This document shows, piece after piece, positions 1 through 5,095 of a stretch of DNA of 5,095 nucleotides (position 1 is its first letter; each line of letters opens with the position of its first letter). The translations under genes and the position numbers were made by a program. The stretch lies in NCBI GenBank assembly GCA_017630995.1, contig JAGBUD010000184.1, positions 1-5,095 on the forward strand. The letters run 5' to 3'. Under the pieces are notes generated by a model. That model saw only the letters and a program-made list of their open reading frames with translations. It made no database searches and had not been told where the DNA came from. The stretch comes from Clostridia bacterium (lineage in GTDB: Bacteria > Bacillota_A > Clostridia > Oscillospirales > CAG-272).

Positions 1-373
1 CCTCGATAGCAACGTCGAGGTCGTTTGTTTTCATAACGATGGAAGCGTCCTCGGCTTCAACTGAAAGACCGTACATATACTCGATATTAACGTCCTTTTC
101 CGCCACGAGAGTGAGGATTTTTTGAAGGCTTCCCGCAACGTGTGGAACCTTTATAATGAGAACCTTTGTGAGCATTGCGGAAAATCCTGCTTCAAGGAGA
201 ATATCCTTGCCCTTTTCCGCGTCGCTGACGATAAGGCGCAAAAGTCCGTACTCGGTTGTGTCCGCAAGACTGATTGAAAAAATGTTCACGTCGTTTTCCT
301 TGAGAACGCGCAAAACCTCACCGAGTCTTCCTTTTCTGTTTTCTATAAATACGGATAACTGATTAGCTGTCAT
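1..373 (-). CDS. Double ACT-domain protein (COG4747-like), C-terminus cut by window edge
   Basis: This partial gene has its start in the window and its end beyond position 1; 124 residues are visible. It begins MTANQLSVFIENRKGRLGEV, the typical opening of an ACT domain, where a beta strand is followed by a G-R-L turn that starts the first helix. The first ACT unit spans about residues 4 to 66. A second begins near residue 70 (VLIIKVPHVAGSLQKIL), with the phrase 'DVNI' repeated at 28-31 and 94-97 in matching places. Tandem ACT proteins of this kind are usually about 140 residues, so only a short tail is probably missing. ACT domains commonly bind amino acids and regulate metabolic enzymes; no catalytic domain is visible here. 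The gene lies 21 nt downstream of a paaK stop codon and has a good ribosome binding site, so it is probably in the same operon. Inference: it senses an aromatic amino acid or arylacetate and modulates the neighbouring enzymes. Its direct target is unknown. Confidence 0.88.
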   Translation of the reverse strand, partial: MTANQLSVFIENRKGRLGEVLRVLKENDVNIFSISLADTTEYGLLRLIVSDAEKGKDILLEAGFSAMLTKVLIIKVPHVAGSLQKILTLVAEKDVNIEYMYGLSVEAEDASIVMKTNDLDVAIE

Positions 374-380
374 TTTGTTT

Positions 381-388
381 TTCTCCTT
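381..388 (-). promoter_or_regulatory. Ribosome binding site of the ACT-domain gene
   Basis: On the minus strand this reads AAGGAGAA, with the AGGAG core 9 nt before the ATG at 373. It sits in the 21-nt gap after the upstream paaK stop codon and supports the chosen start of the ACT-domain gene. Confidence 0.75.
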
Positions 389-394
389 GCAAAA

Positions 395-1693
395 TTAATA
401 AAGCTTGCGGTTATCTATAACGTGAACCGCCTTGCCCTCGCTGCGCTTCAAGGTGTTCGGGCTTACGAGCTTGATTTTTGCGCTTATACCGAGCGCTTGC
501 TGAATTACGCCCGAGATTTTCTTGGTGAGCTTTTCTATGCCCTTTATCTCGTCGGTATAATATTTTACGTCAACCTCTACCTGAATTTCAAGCGTGTCAA
601 GATTGTTCTCTCTGTCTACGACCATCATATAGTGAGGAGTTACCTCTTCAACGTTAATGAGCGCCGCTTCAACTTGGCTCGGGAATACGTTTACTCCTCT
701 TATTATGAGCATATCGTCGCTTCTGCCCTTGAAGCGAGAAATTCTCGCGCTCGTTCTTCCGCACTTGCAAACCCCTCTCGTAATCGAGGTGAGGTCCTTT
801 GTTCTGTAACGGATAAGCGGAATTCCCTCTTTGGTGAGTGTTGTGAAAACAAGCTCGCCAAGCTCTCCGTCTGCAACGGGGGTGAGCGTCTTTGAGTCTA
901 TAATTTCGGGATAGAAATGGTCCTCGCAGATATGAAGTCCCGTGTGGTACTCACAGTCGCAAGCAACTCCCGGTCCCATAATCTCGCTGAGTCCATATAT
1001 ATCGTGCGCGGTGATATTGAGTCTTGACTCTATCTCCGTACGCATTTTTTCAGTCCAGGGTTCAGCACCGCATATTGCGGATTTGAGCTTTACCTTATCA
1101 AGCAATCCCTCGTCACGAAGAACCTCGGAAAGATGGAGAAGATAAGAGGGTGTGCAGGCTATGTTCGTTGCGCCGAAGTCAACCATCATCGTGGTGAGCT
1201 TCTTTGAATTACCCGTGCTCATGGGGACAACCATCGCGCCAACCTTTTCCGCGCCGTAATGAGCGCCGAGTCCGCCCGTGAAAAGTCCGTATCCGTAAGC
1301 AACCTGAATTATACTGTCCTTATCTACGTTCGCCATAGTAAAGCATCTTGCGACACATTCCGACCAAATGTCTATATCGTTTTTGGTATATCCAACTACT
1401 GTTGCCTTGCCCGTTGTGCCCGACGAAGCGTGTATTCTTACTATATCGCTGTGCGGAGCCGCAAAAAGCCCGAAAGGATACGTATCGCGCAAATCGTCCT
1501 TTGTAGTGTACGGAAGCTTTACGATGTCGTCTATATTCTTTATGTCAGAGGGCTTAACGCCTACCGAATCCATACGTTTTCTGTAAAATTCAACGTTATC
1601 GTACACGTATTTTACGAGCTTTACAAGTCTTTCGCTTTGGAGCGCTCGCATCTGCTCCGTAGGCATCGTTTCTATTTTTTCGTTCCAAATCAT
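395..1693 (-). CDS. paaK: Phenylacetate/arylacetate-CoA ligase, PaaK family (second, complete copy)
   Basis: This complete 432-residue AMP-forming acyl-CoA ligase is of normal length for PaaK (about 430-440). The family converts phenylacetate or a related aryl-acetate, ATP and CoA to aryl-acetyl-CoA, AMP and PPi in the cytoplasm. Visible motifs are the phosphate-binding loop SSGTTGKA at residues 90-97, the adenylate motif [10 protein letters not shown] at 233-242, IRYRTKDL at 294-301, the hinge motif [18 protein letters not shown] at 323-340, and the C-terminal GKA whose lysine (about K421) is the expected catalytic lysine. C247, H254, C309 and C311 are shared with the other PaaK in this window and could form a metal site. 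The start [10 protein letters not shown] is typical of the family and follows a GGAG at 8 nt spacing. The gene is 18 nt downstream of iorB and 21 nt upstream of the ACT gene. Substrate (phenyl-, 4-hydroxyphenyl- or indole-acetate) and physiological direction cannot be read from the sequence. Confidence 0.95.
   Translation of the reverse strand: MIWNEKIETMPTEQMRALQSERLVKLVKYVYDNVEFYRKRMDSVGVKPSDIKNIDDIVKLPYTTKDDLRDTYPFGLFAAPHSDIVRIHASSGTTGKATVVGYTKNDIDIWSECVARCFTMANVDKDSIIQVAYGYGLFTGGLGAHYGAEKVGAMVVPMSTGNSKKLTTMMVDFGATNIACTPSYLLHLSEVLRDEGLLDKVKLKSAICGAEPWTEKMRTEIESRLNITAHDIYGLSEIMGPGVACDCEYHTGLHICEDHFYPEIIDSKTLTPVADGELGELVFTTLTKEGIPLIRYRTKDLTSITRGVCKCGRTSARISRFKGRSDDMLIIRGVNVFPSQVEAALINVEEVTPHYMMVVDRENNLDTLEIQVEVDVKYYTDEIKGIEKLTKKISGVIQQALGISAKIKLVSPNTLKRSEGKAVHVIDNRKLY
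678..724. repeat. 47-bp near-identical tract shared by the two paaK genes (copy in the complete gene)
   Basis: The sequence matches 4302-4348 at 44 of 47 positions in the same orientation. It encodes the hinge motif from about R324 ([16 protein letters not shown]). The identity covers silent sites, not just the protein motif. Confidence 0.8.
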
Positions 1694-1701
1694 TTTGTTT
1701 T

Positions 1702-1705
1702 CTCC
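1702..1705 (-). promoter_or_regulatory. Ribosome binding site of the complete paaK
   Basis: GGAG on the minus strand lies 8 nt before the ATG at 1693, inside the 18-nt gap after the iorB stop codon. It supports the first methionine over the internal Met at codon 10. Confidence 0.7.
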
Positions 1706-1711
1706 GTGGAG

Positions 1712-2272
1712 TTAATTTCCGTATCCTGCCTTAAAAGCGAGGGTGTTGATTTCTATGGTCTTTTGAGGAACGGTTGCGGATATTACGGATATCCACTCCT
1801 CCTCCGAAAATCCAATGTGCTTTGCCGCAAGGCCGAGAACGGCAGAGTTAAGCACCTTGCTGTTTCCGAGAGACTTTGCGATTTCGGCTCCGTCTATCGT
1901 GTAAACCTTATGCTTTGCAGAAAGCGACTCTATTATACCGTCGGGATAGGTTGCCGCTCCGATTACTACGGTCATCGGGTCTATTCTCGTGTCGTTTACA
2001 ATCATTATTCCGTCGCTCTTTAAAAAGTGCGCGTATCTCTGCGCCTCAAGGCGCTCAAAGGATATAAGCACGTCAACCGTGCCCTCCTCGCATACAGGCT
2101 CGTAAACCTTTTCGCCGTATCTTACGAACGTAACAACGCTTCCTCCTCTCTGCGCCATTCCGTGCACCTCGGAGAGCTTTACGTCAAATCCCGCCTCAAG
2201 AGCGGTTTTTCCGATTATTCGGCTTGTAAGCAAAGTTCCTTGTCCGCCTACGCCAACCACCATAATATTCAT
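1712..2272 (-). CDS. iorB: Indolepyruvate:ferredoxin oxidoreductase, beta subunit
   Basis: This 186-residue protein is the small, gamma-domain-like subunit of the aryl-pyruvate oxidoreductase. With IorA it catalyses aryl-pyruvate + CoA + oxidised ferredoxin to aryl-acetyl-CoA + CO2 + reduced ferredoxin in the cytoplasm. It opens with the nucleotide-fold glycine motif GVGGQG at residues 7-12. SEVHGMAQRGGSV follows at 34-46, the signature of the POR/KOR gamma domain, and NSAVLGLAA at 142-150. Start choice: an in-frame ATG exists at 2299, but that version would overlap iorA and add nine residues (MLLPRRQDN) before the conserved fold. The ATG at 2272 has a perfect AAGGAGG 9 nt upstream and gives the usual N-terminus MNIMVVGVGGQG, so I chose it. 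The gene begins 1 nt after the iorA stop, implying translational coupling and matched subunit production. The length is normal (about 185-200) and nothing looks broken. Confidence 0.94.
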   Translation of the reverse strand: MNIMVVGVGGQGTLLTSRIIGKTALEAGFDVKLSEVHGMAQRGGSVVTFVRYGEKVYEPVCEEGTVDVLISFERLEAQRYAHFLKSDGIMIVNDTRIDPMTVVIGAATYPDGIIESLSAKHKVYTIDGAEIAKSLGNSKVLNSAVLGLAAKHIGFSEEEWISVISATVPQKTIEINTLAFKAGYGN

Positions 2273-2273
2273 A

Positions 2274-4013
2274 TTATCTTGCCTCCTTGGTAATAGCACC
2301 GAACTTGCAGTAATTCATACAAAGACCGCAGCCGTTGCACATTGTTTCGTCAATTTTAACCGTGCCATCGGCATTTTTGGTTATTGCGGGGCAGCCAATC
2401 TTCATACAAGCGCCGCATTTTTTGCATTTTTCTGCGTCGCACACGCACTTATGCGGGAATTTCTGTCCCTTGAGAAGAGCGCAAGGTGCTTTCGCTATAA
2501 TAACGGTCAGCTCGTCGCCCGAAACGCTTTCTTTAACGACAGCCTCAAGACCCTTGACGTCAAACGCGTCGATCTCAATAACCCGCGGGACTCCAACCGA
2601 GCGGCAAAGCTCGGCAAGGTTTATAGCGTAGGTTTCTTCGCCCTTGAGCGTTTTTCCCGTTGCGGCGTGCTCTTGATGTCCCGTCATTCCCGTTGTTCTG
2701 TTGTCGAGAATCATAACGGTGCCCGTCGACTTGTTGTAAACCATGCTTATGAGCGAGTTTATACCCGTATGTAAGAACGTGGAGTCGCCTATCGTTGCAA
2801 CCCAATTTTTGATGAAGTCCTTGCCCTTTGCCTTTTCCATTCCGTGAAGAATTGAAATGCTGGAGCCCATGCATATCGTCGTGTCGATGACGTTAAGGGG
2901 AGCAACCGCGCCGAGCGTGTAGCAGCCGATATCTCCCGCCGCGTGTATTTTGAGCTTATTAAGCACGGAGAATACGCTTCTGTGCGGGCAACCGGGGCAA
3001 AGAATCGGGGGGCGTGCGGGTGAGGGAGTTGCGTCGAAAATCTTTTCGTCCTTTCCCGTAAGGTAGCTACGAAGCATATTTGCGCTGTATTCGCCCTGCT
3101 TTGTGAAAAGCTCCTTACCCTTAACCGAGTATCCCCAGCTTCTTATCTGCTCCTCGATAACGGGCTCAAGCTCCTCAAAAACGATAACCTCATCAACCGA
3201 GCTTATGAAATCCTCGATAAGCTTTTTCGGCAGAGGATTGATAAGTCCGAGCTTCAAAACACTTGCATTTGGAGCCGCCTCCTTGACGTACTGATATGCA
3301 ATACCCGAGGTGATAAATCCGATTTTCTTATCTCCCGCTTCAACGCGGTTTATGGCAAAATCCGCACCCTCAATGGCAAGGAGATTTTCTCTTGCCTCAA
3401 CAACCTTATGTCTGCCTATTGCAGAGGCGGGCATCATTACGTACTTGGGCACGCTTCTCTCGTATACCTTGTCCTCAACCTCAACTCTCTCTTCAAGGCT
3501 TACAACGCTTTGCGAATGAGAAAGCTTCGTCGTTGTTCTGAAAATAACGGGAGTGTCATATCTTTCGCTGACCTCAAAGGCAAACTTAAAGAAATCCTTT
3601 GCTTCCGCGCTATCTGACGGCTCGATAAGCGACAAATGCGCACTTCTTGCAATCATACGCGTGTCCTGCTCATTCTGCGAGCTTGCAATACCCGGGTCGT
3701 CGGCAACCACGATAACAAGTCCGCCGCCCACGCCCGTGTATGCGAGAGTATAAAGGGGGTCGGAAGCAACGTTAAGTCCGACGTGCTTCATACAAGCCAT
3801 ACTGCGCACGCCCGAAATAGAAGCGCCCGAGGCAACCTCAAGGGCAACCTTTTCGTTACACGCCCACTCGGTATACACCGCGTCGTATCCTGCCAAATAT
3901 TCGCTTATTTCAGTGCTCGGAGTTCCGGGGTATGCACTCGAAAGCTTAACTCCCGCCTCATATGCGCCCCTTGCTATCGCTTCGTTGCCGAGCATTATTC
4001 TCTTGTCGTTCAT
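2274..4013 (-). CDS. iorA: Indolepyruvate:ferredoxin oxidoreductase, alpha subunit
   Basis: This 579-residue catalytic subunit decarboxylates aryl-pyruvates with thiamine diphosphate (TPP) and passes electrons to ferredoxin through Fe-S clusters. Domain order: an N-terminal pyruvate-oxidoreductase-type domain, about 1-175, with AYPGTPSTEISEY at 27-39 and the ADDPG region near 104; a transketolase-C-like domain, about 228-300; a TPP-binding domain, about 335-510, with CPGCPHR at 339-345 and a GDS-to-N metal/TPP motif from 409 to 438, followed by TTGMTGHQ; and a C-terminal dicluster ferredoxin domain. Cluster 1 ligands are C530, C533, C536 and C541, the last followed by Pro, in the CX2CX2CX4CP spacing known for IorA. 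Cluster 2 ligands are C559, C562, C565 and C569, where the usual Pro after the last Cys is Lys. The start follows AAGGAG at 7 nt spacing, 11 nt after the upstream paaK stop. The length is at the short end of the family, but all domains are present. Substrate preference among phenyl-, hydroxyphenyl- and indole-pyruvate is not visible. Confidence 0.96.
   Translation of the reverse strand: MNDKRIMLGNEAIARGAYEAGVKLSSAYPGTPSTEISEYLAGYDAVYTEWACNEKVALEVASGASISGVRSMACMKHVGLNVASDPLYTLAYTGVGGGLVIVVADDPGIASSQNEQDTRMIARSAHLSLIEPSDSAEAKDFFKFAFEVSERYDTPVIFRTTTKLSHSQSVVSLEERVEVEDKVYERSVPKYVMMPASAIGRHKVVEARENLLAIEGADFAINRVEAGDKKIGFITSGIAYQYVKEAAPNASVLKLGLINPLPKKLIEDFISSVDEVIVFEELEPVIEEQIRSWGYSVKGKELFTKQGEYSANMLRSYLTGKDEKIFDATPSPARPPILCPGCPHRSVFSVLNKLKIHAAGDIGCYTLGAVAPLNVIDTTICMGSSISILHGMEKAKGKDFIKNWVATIGDSTFLHTGINSLISMVYNKSTGTVMILDNRTTGMTGHQEHAATGKTLKGEETYAINLAELCRSVGVPRVIEIDAFDVKGLEAVVKESVSGDELTVIIAKAPCALLKGQKFPHKCVCDAEKCKKCGACMKIGCPAITKNADGTVKIDETMCNGCGLCMNYCKFGAITKEAR
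2282..2288 (-). promoter_or_regulatory. Ribosome binding site of iorB, embedded in the last codons of iorA
   Basis: The minus-strand sequence AAGGAGG lies 9 nt before the ATG at 2272. It also encodes Lys-Glu of the IorA C-terminus (TKEAR, then stop). It decides the iorB start and suggests that translation of iorA and iorB is coupled. Confidence 0.85.
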
Positions 4014-4020
4014 CTCTTTT

Positions 4021-4026
4021 CTCCTT
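4021..4026 (-). promoter_or_regulatory. Ribosome binding site of iorA overlapping the upstream paaK stop codon
   Basis: The minus strand reads TAAGGAG here: the TAA stop of the upstream paaK (4027-4025) runs directly into the AAGGAG that lies 7 nt before the iorA ATG at 4013. Confidence 0.8.
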
Positions 4027-5095
4027 ATTGATTTTTGCGAAGATCCTTAACCCTCTTTGCCTTGCCCTCAAATCTTGCGAGGGTGTTTGGCGATTCGAGC
4101 TTGACCTTGGCGTCAAGTCCGAGGGTGGTCTTCAGTCTGTTTTTAACCGTTTTTTCTATCCTTTCGAGGTCGGTAAAGGAGTCTGTAAGGCTTACAAGCT
4201 CAACTCTTACGGTGAGCTTATCGGCATAGCCCTCTCTCTCGACCACGATTTCGTAATGAGGTCCAAGACCGTCAACGCCAAGCACTATCTCCTCAATCTG
4301 ACTCGGGAAGACGTTTACTCCTCTTATCTTGAGCATATCGTCGCTTCTACCGGAAAGATTTTCCATTCTGCAGGTCGTTCTTCCGCACTTGCAAGGCTCG
4401 TAGAAAAGACGGGTGAGGTCCTTTGTTCTGTATCTTATGAGAGGCAGAGCCTCTTTTTTTATGCAGGTTATAACAAGCTCGCCCCATTCGCCCGGAGGCA
4501 AAACCTCCTCGGTTACGGGGTCGATTATTTCGGGGATAAAGAAATCCTCGTTTATGTGCATTCCACAAAGGTATTCACATTCGCCCGAAACACCGGGGCC
4601 CATAAGCTCGCTCATTCCGTAATTCGAGGTGACAATCACATCCTCGCCCCAATACTTGTGCATCTCCGCACGCATTGCATCGGTCAAAAGCTCGCTTCCG
4701 ACGAGCGCAATTTTAACCTTGAGGTCGCTTTTGGGGTCTATTCCAATCTCGCGCGCAACCTCGGCAAGCCTTAAAGCATACGAGGGAGTTGCAACGAGGA
4801 GAGTGGTTTCAAAATCCTTCATGTACATAAGCTGCTTTTCGGAATTTCCCGTTGACGAGGGGACTATCGTTGCTCCAATGTTTTCAAGACCGTAATGCAG
4901 ACCGAGCGCACCCGTGAACATTCCGTATCCAAAGCATATCTGCGCAACGTCACTCCTTGAAGCTCCGCCCGCCGCCGCAATTCTTGAAACACATTCCGTC
5001 CAAACCTGCATATCGCCCTCTGTGTATCCGACGACGGTGGGCTTGCCCGTGGTTCCTGACGAAGCATGAATTCTGACAAGCTCCTCGCGCGGCAC
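4025..5095 (-). CDS. paaK: Phenylacetate/arylacetate-CoA ligase, PaaK family (first copy), N-terminus cut by window edge
   Basis: This is an AMP-forming aryl-acetate:CoA ligase of the PaaK family, with 356 residues in the window. The first in-window codon is GTG in the middle of the gene, not a start: alignment with the other PaaK here places it near residue 79, so about 78 residues (roughly 235 nt) lie beyond position 5095. Visible motifs, numbered from the first visible residue, are the phosphate loop SSGTTGKP at 12-19, YGMSELMGPG at 159-168, IRYRTKDL at 220-227, the hinge motif [18 protein letters not shown] at 249-266, and C-terminal EGKA with the expected catalytic lysine at about 345. 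C173, H180, C235 and C237 match cysteines and a histidine of the second ligase. The protein clearly differs from that paralog between motifs and at the C-terminus (KDLRKNQ), so it is not a recent duplicate overall. It ends 11 nt before iorA, indicating co-transcription. It may prefer a different aryl-acetate; this is inference. Confidence 0.94.
   Translation of the reverse strand: MPREELVRIHASSGTTGKPTVVGYTEGDMQVWTECVSRIAAAGGASRSDVAQICFGYGMFTGALGLHYGLENIGATIVPSSTGNSEKQLMYMKDFETTLLVATPSYALRLAEVAREIGIDPKSDLKVKIALVGSELLTDAMRAEMHKYWGEDVIVTSNYGMSELMGPGVSGECEYLCGMHINEDFFIPEIIDPVTEEVLPPGEWGELVITCIKKEALPLIRYRTKDLTRLFYEPCKCGRTTCRMENLSGRSDDMLKIRGVNVFPSQIEEIVLGVDGLGPHYEIVVEREGYADKLTVRVELVSLTDSFTDLERIEKTVKNRLKTTLGLDAKVKLESPNTLARFEGKAKRVKDLRKNQ
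4302..4348. repeat. 47-bp near-identical tract shared by the two paaK genes (copy in the truncated gene)
   Basis: This is the partner of 678-724, with three mismatches in 47 positions and the same orientation. It encodes [16 protein letters not shown]. Two of the mismatches produce the single Ile-to-Lys difference within the motif and the third is silent. Confidence 0.8.

Noticed and set aside
374..394. Possible terminator or promoter in the short gap between paaK and the ACT gene.
   Set aside because: The 21-nt A-rich stretch holds only a ribosome binding site; there is no inverted repeat, and no promoter elements fit.
422..895. The plus-strand frame here resembles part of the plus-strand frame at 3962-4774 (both contain VYSSY.EHIVAS), which might look like a conserved antisense gene family.
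   Set aside because: The resemblance is explained by the two paaK paralogs on the minus strand: antisense frames of homologous genes look alike automatically, and this region includes the 47-bp near-identical tract.
1259..2023. A 254-codon plus-strand open frame opposite the complete paaK and iorB.
   Set aside because: It crosses two real genes in antisense and has low-complexity Tyr/Arg/Ser-rich composition typical of a shadow frame.
3962..4774. A 270-codon open frame on the plus strand opposite the first paaK and the start of iorA.
   Set aside because: It lies antisense to well-supported genes and has no recognisable domain or start context. Its length follows from the codon usage of the gene on the other strand.
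5061..5095. GTG at 5095-5093 as the start codon of the first paaK.
   Set aside because: It would leave out the N-terminal ~78 residues seen in the paralog and begins just before the P-loop. It is simply the first in-frame codon in the window.

Overview
The window is one tightly packed minus-strand gene cluster. In transcription order, from high to low coordinates, it holds an arylacetate/phenylacetate-CoA ligase (PaaK family, N-terminus outside the window), iorA, iorB, a second complete PaaK-family ligase, and the start of a double ACT-domain protein that runs off the left edge. All gaps are 1 to 21 nt. Each of the four internal starts has a purine-rich Shine-Dalgarno sequence, two of them overlapping the end of the upstream gene. 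I see no internal promoter, terminator, RNA gene, mobile element or CRISPR array, and no gene-free stretch above about 25 nt. The operon appears to continue beyond both edges.

The organism is most likely a strict anaerobe. Indolepyruvate:ferredoxin oxidoreductase (IorAB) is an oxygen-sensitive, ferredoxin-linked enzyme of anaerobic archaea and bacteria. The strong AAGGAG-type ribosome binding sites, roughly 50% G+C judged by eye, and the iorAB-paaK-ACT arrangement fit a gut-type or fermentative bacterium, for example of the Clostridia. This taxonomic guess is an inference; no 16S rRNA or other marker is present.

How the genes could work together: IorAB interconverts aryl-pyruvates (indolepyruvate, phenylpyruvate, hydroxyphenylpyruvate) and aryl-acetyl-CoA plus CO2 with ferredoxin. 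The PaaK-type ligases interconvert aryl-acetyl-CoA and free aryl-acetate using ATP/AMP. Run oxidatively, the set ferments aromatic amino acids to aryl-acetates. Run reductively, it salvages aryl-acetates into Phe, Tyr and Trp, a route known from methanogens and rumen anaerobes. The ACT-domain protein is a plausible amino-acid-sensing partner. The sequence does not settle the direction of flux.

This is a recognisable system rather than an undescribed one. The points worth a second look are the two different PaaK paralogs bracketing iorAB, a 47-bp near-identical tract shared by them that may reflect gene conversion, a conserved Cys/His set in both ligases that could bind metal, and a non-canonical second ferredoxin motif in IorA.
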